DNA from: JACJWR01 sp963842975
GTDB taxonomy: Bacteria; Actinomycetota; Actinomycetes; S36-B12; UBA10799
Direction of reading: 5' to 3'
Assembly (NCBI GenBank): GCA_963842975.1
Contig: CAWJIH010000008.1
Coordinates: 149,653 to 213,652, forward strand
DNA: 64,000 nucleotides
The notes under the pieces were generated by a model. The model made no database searches. It saw nothing but the letters and a program-made list of their open reading frames with translations, and was not told the DNA's origin. Shown one piece after another: positions 27,539-37,597 of the stretch (positions are counted from its first letter, which is position 1; every line of letters starts with the position of its first letter). Made by a program: the position numbers and the translations under genes.

Positions 27539-28095
27539 ATGGGACTTGAAGAGAAGGTTCCCAGTGGATTTCTGCTCACGACAGTCGAAGGGGTAGCCGG
27601 GTACGCTCGCAAGAACTCAATGTGGACGGTCACCTTCGGCCTCGCATGTTGCGCGATCGAGATGATGTCCACGGGCGGTGCCAACTACGACATGGCACGG
27701 TTCGGCATGGAGGTCTTCCGGCCGTCGCCGCAGGCAAGCCGATCTTGATGATCGTGGCAGGCCGGGTCAGCCAAAAAATGGCGCCCATCCTGCGCCAGGT
27801 GTACGACCAAATGCCCAACCCCAAATGGGTCATCTCGATGGGAGCCTGCGCCTCCTCAGGCGGCATGTTCAACAACTACGCGATCGTGCAAGGGGTCGAC
27901 CATGTCGTGCCCGTTGACATCTACCTCCCAGGCTGCCCACCACGGCCGGAACAGCTGCTGGATGCAATCTTGAAACTGCACACCAAGGTGCAGGACACCA
28001 AACTCGGGGCCAACCGATTGGCCGAGGTCGCCGAACTGGAGCAGGCGGCTCTACTCGCCACTCCGACATCCGAGATGAAGGGGCTGCTTCGGTGA
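27539..28095 (+). CDS. nuoB: NADH-quinone oxidoreductase subunit B, frameshifted
   Basis: The subunit carrying cluster N2, the last iron-sulfur centre before quinone. The N-terminal part (MGLEEKVPSGF...GLACCAIEMM...ARFGMEVFRPSP) hits a stop at 27746-27748; the rest (MIVAGRVSQKMAP...GACASSGGMF...LPGCPPRPE) continues in another frame. All four N2 cysteines are present across the two frames. The total length is 557 bases, two more than a whole number of codons. Dropping the A at 27732 and one T at 27745-27746 restores SPRQADLMIVAG, the family consensus. As nuoB is indispensable for complex I, a sequence error is likely, but a real lesion cannot be excluded. Confidence 0.92.
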
Positions 28096-28817
28096 ACGAG
28101 GTCCCGGAAACGATCGTCACCACGGACGCGGCTGGAGAGGTCACCGATCAGGTCATCGAACTTGAGGTGGTGGAGACCCGGGAAGGGGCATTCGGCGTCC
28201 ACGGATCACCGGATGTATCGGGATTTGGCGGGCTGGTCGAGCAGATTGTGCTCCCGGGCCCGGCTCAACGTCCCTATGGCAGCTGGTTCGATTCGGCCGC
28301 AGATGCCCTCGAAGCAGTCCTCGGCGCCGAGACCTACCAGCAGGCGATCAGCAAAGTCGTGGTGGATCGGGACGAATTGACCTTTGAGGTCAACCGCGAA
28401 TCATTGCCGCTGGTGGCCCGCGCCCTGCGAGACGATCCGACGTTGCGATTCGAGACCTGTTTGGGTGTGTCGGGCGTCCATTGGCTGAACGACACCGGCA
28501 AAGAGCTGCATGCGGTGTACCACTTCCGCTCCATGACCCACGGCGGGCGCTACCTCCGAGTGGAAGTAACGTGCCCGGATACGGATCCGCACATCCCCAC
28601 GATCACTTCGATTTTCCCCGCCAACAACTGGCACGAGCGGGAAACCTACGACATGTTTGGCATCATCTTCGATGGACATCCGGGGCTGACCCGGATTCTG
28701 ATGCCGGACGATTGGCTCGGGCACCCACAACGCAAGGATTACCCGCTGGGCGGCATTCCGGTGGAGCACAAGGGTTCCACCACGCCGCCGCCGGACGAGC
28801 GCAGGGAGTACTCCTGA
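28092..28817 (+). CDS. nuoC: NADH-quinone oxidoreductase subunit C
   Basis: 241 aa, peripheral-arm subunit (30 kDa family). The hallmark SIFPANNWHERETYDMFGI and the C-terminal RKDYPLGGIPVEHKG are intact. GTG start overlaps the nuoB stop, and its own stop overlaps the nuoD ATG (TGATG). The first about 60 residues are acidic and variable. Confidence 0.96.
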   Translation: MNEVPETIVTTDAAGEVTDQVIELEVVETREGAFGVHGSPDVSGFGGLVEQIVLPGPAQRPYGSWFDSAADALEAVLGAETYQQAISKVVVDRDELTFEVNRESLPLVARALRDDPTLRFETCLGVSGVHWLNDTGKELHAVYHFRSMTHGGRYLRVEVTCPDTDPHIPTITSIFPANNWHERETYDMFGIIFDGHPGLTRILMPDDWLGHPQRKDYPLGGIPVEHKGSTTPPPDERREYS

Positions 28818-30142
28818 TGTCCACTACTTCGCAATCCGCCGGTTCCTACGAAACGACCGAGGGTCGCGTCTTCACCGTTACTGGTGAGGATTGGGATTCG
28901 ATCACTGCTCCGCCACCGGGTGAGCAAGAGCGACTTGTGGTGAACATGGGGCCGCAACACCCCAGTACGCATGGAGTTTTGCGGCTCATCCTTGAACTCG
29001 ACGGCGAGACCATCACCGAAGCGCGTGCAGGAATCGGGTACCTCCACACCGGGATTGAGAAGAATCTCGAATACCGAACCTGGACCCAGGGCACCACCTT
29101 CGTCACCCGGATGGACTACCTGGCGCCAATCTTCAACGAGACCGCCTACTGCCTGGCGGTAGAGCGGCTGCTCGGCATCACCGATCAAATCCCGGAACGG
29201 GCCACCGTGATCCGGGTGATGATGATGGAACTCAACCGGATTTCTTCCCATGGGGTGGCATTGGCCACCGGCGCGCTGGAACTCGGTGCGCTGACGCCGA
29301 TGATCTGGGGATTCCGCGACCGCAACATCGTGCTCGACGTGCTGGAAGAAATCACCGGCCTGCGCATGAACCACGCCTACGTGCGCCCGGGCGGAGTGGC
29401 CGCGGATCTGCCGGAAGGCATCGAAACCACAATCGCCGGCGCGGTCAAGGAGCTTCGGAAAGCTGCGAAGCAGACCACCGACATGCTCACCGACAACGGG
29501 ATTTGGAAAGCTCGAACCGAAGGCATCGGCTACCTCGACCTCACCGGCGCCACCGCGTTGGGCATGACCGGGCCGGTGCTGCGTTCCACCGGCCTGCCGT
29601 GGGATCTGCGCAAGACTCAGCCCTACTGCGGCTACGAAACCTACGACTTCGATGTGATGACCGCCGACACCTGCGACTCCTACGGCCGCTGGTTGATCCG
29701 AATCGGAGAGATCGGGCAGTCGCTGCGCATCATCGAGCAGTGCCTAGACCGCCTCAAGCCTGGGCCGGTGATGGTCGCGGACAAGAAGATCGCCTGGCCA
29801 GCCCAACTCGCTCTCGGCGGCGATGGCATTGGCAACTCGTTGGAGCACATCAAGGAGATCATGGGCACCTCGATGGAGGCGCTGATCCACCACTTCAAGA
29901 TCGTCACCGAAGGTTTCCGGGTGCCGGTTGGTCAGGTGTACCAGGCGGTCGAATCGCCGCGCGGCGAGTTGGGGGCCCATGTGGTGTCCGATGGCGGCAC
30001 GCGACCCTACCGGGTGCACTTCCGGGAGCCTTCGTTCAACAACCTGCAGGCCGTCCCAGTGATGGCTGAAGGCGGCATGCTCAGCGATGTCATCGCCGCG
30101 GTGGCAGGAATCGACCCCGTCATGGGCGGAGTGGACCGCTAG
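28817..30142 (+). CDS. nuoD: NADH-quinone oxidoreductase subunit D
   Basis: 441 aa, 49-kDa-type subunit that forms the quinone site with NuoB. NMGPQHPSTHGVLRL, IGYLHTGIEKNLEYR, RIGEIGQSLRII and the C-terminal GIDPVMGGVDR are all in place. ATG 28817 overlaps the nuoC stop. It is a separate gene, not fused with nuoC. Confidence 0.97.
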   Translation: MSTTSQSAGSYETTEGRVFTVTGEDWDSITAPPPGEQERLVVNMGPQHPSTHGVLRLILELDGETITEARAGIGYLHTGIEKNLEYRTWTQGTTFVTRMDYLAPIFNETAYCLAVERLLGITDQIPERATVIRVMMMELNRISSHGVALATGALELGALTPMIWGFRDRNIVLDVLEEITGLRMNHAYVRPGGVAADLPEGIETTIAGAVKELRKAAKQTTDMLTDNGIWKARTEGIGYLDLTGATALGMTGPVLRSTGLPWDLRKTQPYCGYETYDFDVMTADTCDSYGRWLIRIGEIGQSLRIIEQCLDRLKPGPVMVADKKIAWPAQLALGGDGIGNSLEHIKEIMGTSMEALIHHFKIVTEGFRVPVGQVYQAVESPRGELGAHVVSDGGTRPYRVHFREPSFNNLQAVPVMAEGGMLSDVIAAVAGIDPVMGGVDR

Positions 30143-30170
30143 CGCGGGCCACCCAGAAGAAAGGACACCA

Positions 30171-30827
30171 ATGCCCCTCACCGACGCCACTCGGGAGCAG
30201 ATGCGCGAGATCATCGCGCGGTACCCCCAGGCGCGCTCAGCCCTGCTGCCAATGTTGCATTTGGTGCAGGCGGAGGAAGGCTATGTGACCCCACAAGGCA
30301 TTGCGATGTGCGCCGAAGAAGTGGGTGTGACGCCGGCCGAGGTTGCCGCCGTGGCCACGTTCTACACCATGTACAAGCGGCACGACGTCGGTGAATACCA
30401 CGTCGGGATCTGTGTGAACCCGGGCTGTGGGCTGCTCGGCGGTGATGAGCTGTGGAACATGACCTGCAACAAACTCGGCATCGGCGACCACGAAGTCACC
30501 GAAGACGGGGTCTTTTCGCTGGAACGGATTGAATGTCAAGCCGCGTGCACCCACGCCCCGGTCGTGACCGTCAACTGGGAGTTCCTCGACGACCAAACCC
30601 CGGAGTCGATGCGGGCCGTGCTCGACACCCTGGCTGACGGCGGCGAGGTGGTGGCCACCCGCGGCCCGGTGATTCGCAAGTTCACCGACACTGAACGCAC
30701 CCTGACTGGATTCGATGATGGGCTCGCCGCTGCTCCGGCAGTGGACGACAAAATGCTGGCAGGGCTGAGAGTCGCACGCGAACGCGGAATGTCCGCCCCA
30801 CCGGCCGATGCGAATGGAGGCGCCTGA
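30171..30827 (+). CDS. nuoE: NADH-quinone oxidoreductase subunit E
   Basis: 218 aa, 24-kDa-type [2Fe-2S] subunit. Ligands visible: CVNPGC and ECQAAC. The N-terminal four-helix part includes LPMLHLVQAEEGYVTPQ and VAAVATFYTMY. AGAAAGGA precedes the ATG at 30171. A C-terminal tail of about 40 residues is variable. Confidence 0.96.
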   Translation: MPLTDATREQMREIIARYPQARSALLPMLHLVQAEEGYVTPQGIAMCAEEVGVTPAEVAAVATFYTMYKRHDVGEYHVGICVNPGCGLLGGDELWNMTCNKLGIGDHEVTEDGVFSLERIECQAACTHAPVVTVNWEFLDDQTPESMRAVLDTLADGGEVVATRGPVIRKFTDTERTLTGFDDGLAAAPAVDDKMLAGLRVARERGMSAPPADANGGA

Positions 30828-30828
30828 C

Positions 30829-32136
30829 ATGACGCTTACTCCGGTCCTCACCGAGTTTTGGGACGTCGACGGCTTGTGGAATGTTGACGTCTACAAGGAT
30901 CACGGCGGCTATCGCGCGCTACCCAAGGCCCTCGGCATGGAACCCGACGAGATCATCGGGGTGATGAAGGAATCGGGCCTGCGGGGCCGCGGCGGTGCCG
31001 GCTTCCCCACCGGTCTCAAATGGTCGTTCGTGCCCCAAGGCGACGGCAAACCGCACTACTTGGTGGTCAATGCCGACGAGTCCGAACCTGGCGCCTGCAA
31101 AGACATCCCAATGATGCTGGCCAACCCGCAAGCACTGATCGAGGGCATTGCGATCACCTGCTACGCGATCCGGGCGAGCCACGCTTTCATCTACATCCGC
31201 GGTGAGGTGCCGCATGTGATCCGGCGGATGTTCGCCGCCGTCGAGCAGGCCTACCAGGCTGGGTATCTGGGCAGCAACGTGTTGGACTCCGGGGTCGACA
31301 TCGACGTCGTGGTGCACGCGGGTGCGGGGGCCTACATTTGCGGTGAAGAAACCGCCCTGCTTGATTCCCTCGAGGGACGCCGCGGCCAGCCTCGGCTCAA
31401 GCCTCCCTTCCCGGCTGTCGCGGGCCTCTACGCTTCGCCGACGGTGGTGAACAACGTTGAGACGATTTCGAACGTGCCGTACATCGTCAACAACGGGGTG
31501 GACTGGTTCCGCGAGTTCGGCACCGAGAAGTCACCGGGTTTCAAACTGTTTGCCGTCTCCGGGCACGTCGCCAACCCCGGCATCTACGAGGCGCCGTTGG
31601 GCGTGACGATGCGCGAACTGCTCGAATACGCCGGTGGAATGCGAAACGGTCACGAACTCAAGTTCTGGCTGCCGGGCGGATCCAGCGTCCCGATGCTCAC
31701 CCCGGACCACCTCGATACCCCGCTCACCTACGAAGACATCGCTGCGGCCGGTTCGATGCTCGGCACCGGTACCCCGATGCTGTTCGACGAGACCACATCG
31801 GTGGTCCGAGCAATCACCGGCTGGCTGGACTTCTACAAGCACGAATCGTGCGGTAAGTGCACCCCCTGCCGGGAGGGCACCTACTGGATCAACCAGATCC
31901 TGCACCGGTTCAGCGCCGGCACCGGCAAGTCAGAAGACCTCGAACTGCTGCAGGAACTGTGCGCTCAGATTCTGGGTCGTTCCTTCTGCGCCCTCGGCGA
32001 TGCCGCCTCGACTCCCTACCCGGCGGCCATGAAGTACTTCGCCGACGAGTTCGCTGCGGGAACCCACACCCCGGCCGACCAACTGTTCGATCCGGTCCGC
32101 ACCACCGTCTTTACCCCTGCGGAGGTCACCGCATGA
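30829..32136 (+). CDS. nuoF: NADH-quinone oxidoreductase subunit F
   Basis: 435 aa, the FMN- and NADH-binding subunit with cluster N3. NADH site GRGGAGFPTGLKW, FMN site YICGEETALLDSLEG, and cluster ligands SCGKCTPCREGT plus a distal cysteine in GRSFCALGD. Start ATG lies one base after the nuoE stop. Confidence 0.97.
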   Translation: MTLTPVLTEFWDVDGLWNVDVYKDHGGYRALPKALGMEPDEIIGVMKESGLRGRGGAGFPTGLKWSFVPQGDGKPHYLVVNADESEPGACKDIPMMLANPQALIEGIAITCYAIRASHAFIYIRGEVPHVIRRMFAAVEQAYQAGYLGSNVLDSGVDIDVVVHAGAGAYICGEETALLDSLEGRRGQPRLKPPFPAVAGLYASPTVVNNVETISNVPYIVNNGVDWFREFGTEKSPGFKLFAVSGHVANPGIYEAPLGVTMRELLEYAGGMRNGHELKFWLPGGSSVPMLTPDHLDTPLTYEDIAAAGSMLGTGTPMLFDETTSVVRAITGWLDFYKHESCGKCTPCREGTYWINQILHRFSAGTGKSEDLELLQELCAQILGRSFCALGDAASTPYPAAMKYFADEFAAGTHTPADQLFDPVRTTVFTPAEVTA

Positions 32137-34583
32137 CCGTCACTTCTTCCGCCGAACAGTCGGTCGTGCCCAGCGACCTCATTTCGGCGACCATCGACGA
32201 CATTGAGGTGCAGGTGCCCAAGGGCACTTTGATCATCCGGGCTGCCGAGCAGATCGGTATTGAGATCCCGCGCTTCTGCGACCACCCCTTGCTTGATCCA
32301 GTGGCAGCCTGCCGGCAGTGCCTCATCGAGATTGACGGGATGCCCAAGCCGCAGCCGGCCTGCGCGATCCCGTTGAACGACGGCATGGTGGTGCGCACCC
32401 AGTTGACCTCGACGGTTGCTGACATCGCGCAAAAGGGTGTGATGGAGTTCTTGCTCATCAACCACCCGTTGGACTGCCCGATCTGCGACAAGGGCGGGGA
32501 GTGCCCGCTGCAGAATCAAGCGATGTCCACCGGCCGAGGTGAGTCTCGATTCGATGGCACCAAGCGAACTTTCCCGAAACCGATCAACGTTTCCGCGCAG
32601 ATTCTGCTGGACCGCGAACGGTGCGTGTCCTGCGCGAGGTGCACGCGGTTTGCCGACCAGATCGCCGGTGACGCCTTCATCGAGTTACTGGAACGCGGCG
32701 CCAAACAGCAGGTGGGCATCGCCGAAGACACCCCGTTCGACTCGTACTTCTCCGGCAACACGGTGCAGATCTGCCCAGTGGGGGCACTCACAAGTGCGGA
32801 TTACCGGTTCCGTTCCAGGCCGTTCGACTTGGTCAGCACGCCCACCATCTGCGAGCAGTGCGCCGCGGGTTGCGCGATGCGCACCGACACCCGCCGCAGC
32901 ACCGTGATGCGTCGCCTGGCGGGCGAGGACCCAGCAGTCAACGAGGAGTGGAACTGCGACAAGGGGCGTTTCGCCTTCCCGTATCTGGCACACGACCGGC
33001 TCACCTCGCCGATGGTGCGGGATTCGGCCACCGGTGAATTGCGCACCGCGTCCTGGCCGGAGGCGATCAGCGTGGCCGCGCGCGGCTTGGCGGCGGCCCG
33101 GGGACACGCCGCGACCCTCCTGGGTGGGCGATTGACCAACGAAGACGCCTACTCCTATGCCAAGTTCGCCCGCGTTGCGCTGGCCAGCGACGACATCGAC
33201 TTCCGGGCCCGCCCCACCTCGGACGAGGAGCGCTCTTTCCTCGCATCGAGTGTTGCTGGATCGGGTTTGGGTGTGACCTACGCCGATGTGGAGGCCGCTC
33301 CGGCGGTGGTGCTGGTTGGCTTCGAGCCGGAGGAGGAATCGCCCATCGTGTTCCTCCGGCTGCGCAAGGCGGTTGCGGCCGGGGGTACCTCGGTGCTCGC
33401 CATCGCAGCGTGGACCAGCCCCGGATTTGCAAAGTTGCACGCCACAGTTGTGCCCACCGTTCCAGGCGATGAGCCTGCCGCGCTGCGCGAGTTGGCTGGC
33501 GCAGACGCTCCGGTGGATCTGCGTGCCGAGGGTGCGGTGATCCTGGTCGGAGAACGACTTGCCACAGTGCCCGGCGGGTTGTCTGCAGCAGCAGAGCTTG
33601 CCGCCCAGACCGGTGCGGCGCTGGCATGGGTGCCGCGTCGGGCAGGCGAACGCGGCTCTTTGGATGCCGGCGCCCTGGCCGGTGTGCTGCCAGGCGGGCG
33701 ACCGGTGGGCGACGCCGGGGCCCGAGCAGAGGTCGCTGCCGCCTGGGGTTTGCCCGCTGATGCGCTGCCGAACCGGGAAGGACGGGCAGCCGCCGAGATC
33801 TTCGAGGCCTTGCTGACCATCAACGACGAGGACGATCCCGAAGGCCCGCCGGCGGATTCCGTCGACGCGCTGGTGCTCGGCACCATCGGCTACGACGACT
33901 TCCCCGACCCAACGCAGGCGCGGGCAGCCGTGGCGGCGGCCGGATTCGTGGTGCAACTGACGTCGTGGTCGGCGGCGGTGGAACCCAGCGCCGATGTGGT
34001 GCTGCCGGTCAAGGTCCTCACCGAACGGGCCGGTTCGTTCACCAACTGGGAAGGCCGGCCGCGCACGTTCGGGACGGTCTTTCGGCAGGCCGCCGGCTTC
34101 ACCGACTCCCAGGTGTTGGCCCTCGTGGCCCGGGAGATGGGCACGCCGATCGGAGCCGGCGATGACGTCGCGGCGGCCGCCGAATTCGACGCCCTCGGCC
34201 TCTGGATGGAAGAACAGCGGCCGGAATTCGCCCGCGTAGCAGCAGTTGGAGCCCCGAGCCCGCAAGCCGGTGAAGCAGTCGTCGCCACCTGGCGGCAGTT
34301 ACTCGACGACGGCGCCTCACAGTCCGGCGAACCACACCTGGCGGCCACCCGCAGGCCGGTGGTGGCTCGGATTTCGGCAGCCACCGCAGCCGAGATTGGG
34401 GTGGCGCAGGGCGCGGACGTGACAATCGCCTCGGCGGCTGGATCGCTTCGGCTGCCCACCGAGATCACCGAAATGCCCGACCGTGTGGTGTGGCTGCCCA
34501 CCTACTCGCCCGGATCTCATGTGCACGACGCCCTGCGGGTCACCGCGGGCGCGGTTGTGCGGATCATTGCTGGAGGTGCCTAA
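32133..34583 (+). CDS. nuoG: NADH-quinone oxidoreductase subunit G
   Basis: 816 aa. N-terminal ferredoxin part with [2Fe-2S] ligands (RFCDHPLLDPVAACRQC...PACAIP), the His-Cys cluster region NHPLDCPICDKGGECPLQNQ, the two [4Fe-4S] ligand sets DRERCVSCARCTRFA and QICPVG, and a further set in CEQCAAGCAMR (N7-like). The C-terminal two-thirds is a molybdopterin-oxidoreductase-like domain without cofactor function in complex I. ATG overlaps the nuoF stop. Confidence 0.96.
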   Translation: MTVTSSAEQSVVPSDLISATIDDIEVQVPKGTLIIRAAEQIGIEIPRFCDHPLLDPVAACRQCLIEIDGMPKPQPACAIPLNDGMVVRTQLTSTVADIAQKGVMEFLLINHPLDCPICDKGGECPLQNQAMSTGRGESRFDGTKRTFPKPINVSAQILLDRERCVSCARCTRFADQIAGDAFIELLERGAKQQVGIAEDTPFDSYFSGNTVQICPVGALTSADYRFRSRPFDLVSTPTICEQCAAGCAMRTDTRRSTVMRRLAGEDPAVNEEWNCDKGRFAFPYLAHDRLTSPMVRDSATGELRTASWPEAISVAARGLAAARGHAATLLGGRLTNEDAYSYAKFARVALASDDIDFRARPTSDEERSFLASSVAGSGLGVTYADVEAAPAVVLVGFEPEEESPIVFLRLRKAVAAGGTSVLAIAAWTSPGFAKLHATVVPTVPGDEPAALRELAGADAPVDLRAEGAVILVGERLATVPGGLSAAAELAAQTGAALAWVPRRAGERGSLDAGALAGVLPGGRPVGDAGARAEVAAAWGLPADALPNREGRAAAEIFEALLTINDEDDPEGPPADSVDALVLGTIGYDDFPDPTQARAAVAAAGFVVQLTSWSAAVEPSADVVLPVKVLTERAGSFTNWEGRPRTFGTVFRQAAGFTDSQVLALVAREMGTPIGAGDDVAAAAEFDALGLWMEEQRPEFARVAAVGAPSPQAGEAVVATWRQLLDDGASQSGEPHLAATRRPVVARISAATAAEIGVAQGADVTIASAAGSLRLPTEITEMPDRVVWLPTYSPGSHVHDALRVTAGAVVRIIAGGA

Positions 34584-35891
34584 ATGATGGAACCCGCGGT
34601 GCCAGCGGAGTTCGGACCAATCCCGGTTTGGCTGGTCCTCATCAAAGTATTGGGCGTCTTCGTCCTGCTCGTTTTGATTGTGCTGTTCACGATCTGGTTC
34701 GAGCGTCGAGTCGTTGCCCGGATGCAGCTGCGGGTCGGCCCCAACCGTGCTGGCCCCTTCGGTTTGCTGCAAACCTTGATGGACGGCTTCAAACTGGCAT
34801 TCAAAGAGGAGATCTGGCCACGATCGGCCGACAAGGTCGTCTACTACCTGGCTCCCATCCTGTCAGCGATCGCCGCGTTCATGGCCTTTGCGGTGATTCC
34901 GCTGGGACCCGAAGTTTCGATGTTCGGCTACCGAACGCCGCTGCAATTGGCGGACTTCCCGGTGGCGGTTCCTTACGTCGTTGCGATCGCCAGCATCGGC
35001 GTGTACGGCATCGTGTTGGCAGGGTGGTCGTCGGGTTCCACCTATTCGCTGCTCGGCTCGTTGCGCTCGAGTGCCCAGGTCATCTCGTACGAGGTGGCGA
35101 TGGCGTTGTCGTTCGTGGCGGTATTCCTCTTCGCCGGCGCGATGAGCACGTCGGCAATCGTCGATGCGCAGACGCGGCTGTGGTTCATCATCTTGTTGCT
35201 GCCGTCGTTCATGATCTACGCGGTGTCGATGGTCGGGGAGACCAACCGGGCGCCCTTCGACCTGCCGGAGGCAGAGTCGGAACTGACCGGCGGATTCCAC
35301 ACGGAGTACTCGTCGCTGAAGTTCGCGATGTTCTTCCTCGGTGAGTACATCAACATGGTCACGGTTTCGGCCTTGGCCGTCACCTTGTTCATGGGCGGTT
35401 GGCGGGCTCCCTGGCCGATCTCGATCTGGGAAGGCGCCAACGAGGGCTACCTGCCGTTGCTGTGGTTCCTGCTCAAGGTACTTGCGTTCCTGTTCGTGTT
35501 CGTCTGGCTGCGCGGGACGCTGCCACGGATGCGCTACGACCAGTTCATGAGATTCGGCTGGAAGTTCCTGATCCCGGCAGCGGTGTTGTGGATCTTCGTG
35601 GTGGCCACTGTGCGGTACCTGGGCAACGAGTACAACTGGGATCTCACTTTGGTGGTGGCCATCTTCGCCGTTCTGCTCGGGTTGTTCATCGCGGCCGTGG
35701 TGTGGTTCACCGGCCGCGATACCGCACCCGCGGTGGAACCGCCGAAGGTGGTCGATCCGTTCGCTGGTGGTTTCCCAGTGCCGCCACTCCCTGGCCAGAA
35801 ACTGGCCGAGCCGGTTCGACCGCCTGCGGCCCCGGTCACGGTCGGAGCAAGCCGCGACCAAGCAACCACGGAGGAGATTGAGAATGCCTAA
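34584..35891 (+). CDS. nuoH: NADH-quinone oxidoreductase subunit H
   Basis: 435 aa membrane subunit joining the peripheral and membrane arms. Family motifs RMQLRVGPNRAGPFGLLQ and VGETNRAPFDLPEAESEL, with eight or nine helices. It carries a Pro-rich C-terminal extension of about 60 residues after the last helix, seen in other actinobacterial NuoH. Its ATG follows the nuoG stop directly. Confidence 0.96.
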   Translation: MMEPAVPAEFGPIPVWLVLIKVLGVFVLLVLIVLFTIWFERRVVARMQLRVGPNRAGPFGLLQTLMDGFKLAFKEEIWPRSADKVVYYLAPILSAIAAFMAFAVIPLGPEVSMFGYRTPLQLADFPVAVPYVVAIASIGVYGIVLAGWSSGSTYSLLGSLRSSAQVISYEVAMALSFVAVFLFAGAMSTSAIVDAQTRLWFIILLLPSFMIYAVSMVGETNRAPFDLPEAESELTGGFHTEYSSLKFAMFFLGEYINMVTVSALAVTLFMGGWRAPWPISIWEGANEGYLPLLWFLLKVLAFLFVFVWLRGTLPRMRYDQFMRFGWKFLIPAAVLWIFVVATVRYLGNEYNWDLTLVVAIFAVLLGLFIAAVVWFTGRDTAPAVEPPKVVDPFAGGFPVPPLPGQKLAEPVRPPAAPVTVGASRDQATTEEIENA

Positions 35892-36444
35892 AGTCCCGCC
35901 AGCCGCCAAGGGTTTCTCCGTCACCTTCAAGGCCATGTTCAGCAAGGTCGTCACTGAGCAGTACCCGGAGCATCGGAAAGAGGTGGCTCCCCGATTTCAC
36001 GGGCGCCACCAGTTGAATCGTCACCCCGACGGTTTGGAGAAATGCGTCGGCTGCGAACTGTGCGCCTGGGCATGCCCGGCCGATGCGATCTACGTCGAAG
36101 GCGCCGACAACAACGACGGCGAACGGTTCTCGCCGGGGGAGCGCTACGGGCGGGTGTATCAGATCAACTACCTGCGCTGCATTTTCTGCGGGCTGTGCAT
36201 CGAAGCCTGCCCGACTCGTGCCCTCACCATGACCCACGAGTTCGAGCTGGCCGACGATAACCGGACGGATCTGATCTACGAAAAGCACGAACTCCTGGCC
36301 CCGCTTTTGCCGGGCATGGTCGCGCCACCACACGCAATGGTGGAAGGCACCGACGAGAAGGACTACTACAACGGTAAAGTGACGGGCGCAACTGCAGATC
36401 AGATCGCCGCAGCCAGGGCCCGACAGGAGGAGAGCATCGCATGA
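35884..36444 (+). CDS. nuoI: NADH-quinone oxidoreductase subunit I
   Basis: 186 aa ferredoxin-like subunit with clusters N6a and N6b: CVGCELCAWACPADAI and CIFCGLCIEACPTRAL. It overlaps nuoH by eight bases. The C-terminal tail (DYYNGKVTGATADQ) is family-typical. Confidence 0.97.
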   Translation: MPKVPPAAKGFSVTFKAMFSKVVTEQYPEHRKEVAPRFHGRHQLNRHPDGLEKCVGCELCAWACPADAIYVEGADNNDGERFSPGERYGRVYQINYLRCIFCGLCIEACPTRALTMTHEFELADDNRTDLIYEKHELLAPLLPGMVAPPHAMVEGTDEKDYYNGKVTGATADQIAAARARQEESIA

Positions 36445-37263
36445 ATCCCCTCGCGCTGCTCGCTGCGACCAGCCCAGGCGCTGCAGCGGCCTTCTGGATT
36501 TGTGGCACGTTGGCGGTGCTCGGCGCCCTAGGCATGATCCTCTCCCGCAAGGCCGTGCACAGTGCGCTCTTCGTCGCCCTCACCATGGTGAACCTGGCGA
36601 TCATCTATGCCTCCTTGCAGGCACCGTTCCTCGCAGTGGTGCAGGTCATCGTCTATACCGGCGCGGTGATGATGCTGTTCTTGTTCGTCATCATGATCGT
36701 CGGCGTTGACTCGTCGGACAGTCTGGTGGAAACGATCAAGGGCCAGCGGGTGGCAGGAGTCCTCTTCGGTTTGGGCTTCGCGGCGCTGTTGTTCGGTGCC
36801 ATCGGCCGGGGGGCGTCTGTCTTGCCCAGGGGGGAACCTTGACGAGGCCAACGCAGCCTACGGTGGGAACGTTGAGGGCATCGGAGTTTTGCTGTTCACC
36901 CGATACGCCTTCGCATTCGAACTGACTGCCGCACTGCTCATCATCGCGGCGCTGGGGGCGATGATGCTGACGCACCGAGAGCGGATCAACTCGCGCAAGT
37001 CCCAGCGAGAACTGTCGTTGGAGAAGTTCGCGAGCGGCGACTACGCGGGACCCAAGCCGCCACCTGGCGTGTACGCGCGGCATAACGCGGTCGACACTCC
37101 AGCCTTGCTGCCCGATGGCACCACGGCTCCCGACTCGGTCCCGGGTCCGCTGCGTGCGCGGGGCTCGGTGCGCCCAGTTGACGCAGACGACCTCGCCGAG
37201 GTTTCGGAGGGAATGTCAGGCAAGCCTGCCGTTCCTGGTAGCGAGGACGGAGCTGGCGCCTGA
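36441..37263 (+). CDS. nuoJ: NADH-quinone oxidoreductase subunit J, frameshifted
   Basis: Membrane subunit of about 273 aa once corrected. The first frame runs MNPLALLAATSPGAAAAF...IVYTGAVMMLFLFVIM...GRGASVLPRGEP and stops at 36842; the remainder (GGNLDEANAAYGGNVEGIGV...FAFELTAALLIIAALGAMML) is in the next frame. One surplus base in the run CCCAGGGGGG (36825-36834) explains it, since the gene is 823 bases long. The G6 tract makes a base-call error plausible. The stop overlaps the nuoK ATG. Confidence 0.92.
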
Positions 37264-37562
37264 TGGACCCCACTTATTATCTTGTCCTTTCCGCGATCCT
37301 CTTCAGTTTGGGCGCCGTCGGCGTACTCGTCCGTCGGAACGCAATCATCGTTTTCATGTGCGTCGAGATGATGTTGAATGCGTCCAACTTGGCATTTGTC
37401 ACGTTCGCCAAGGCCCATGGGAACCTTGAGGGCCAAGCGATTGCATTCTTCGTCATGGTGGTGGCCGCCGCCGAGGTCGTGGTTGGTCTGGCGATCATCG
37501 TGACCATCTTCCGGACCCGAAGATCGGCCTCCATCGATGAACCCAGTCTGCTGAGGTATTGA
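37263..37562 (+). CDS. nuoK: NADH-quinone oxidoreductase subunit K
   Basis: 99 aa, three helices. The conserved glutamate lies in MCVEMMLNASNLAFV, and the third helix contains VMVVAAAEVVVGLAII. Overlaps nuoJ by one base. Confidence 0.97.
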   Translation: MDPTYYLVLSAILFSLGAVGVLVRRNAIIVFMCVEMMLNASNLAFVTFAKAHGNLEGQAIAFFVMVVAAAEVVVGLAIIVTIFRTRRSASIDEPSLLRY

Positions 37563-37597
37563 TCCGGATGTTCAACAACCTTCTCGGGGAGGTCGAC

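Noticed and set aside
32685..34265. Minus-strand open frame of 526 codons opposite nuoG
   Set aside because: Shadow of nuoG; composition is low-complexity Gly/Arg/His and no start signal is present.
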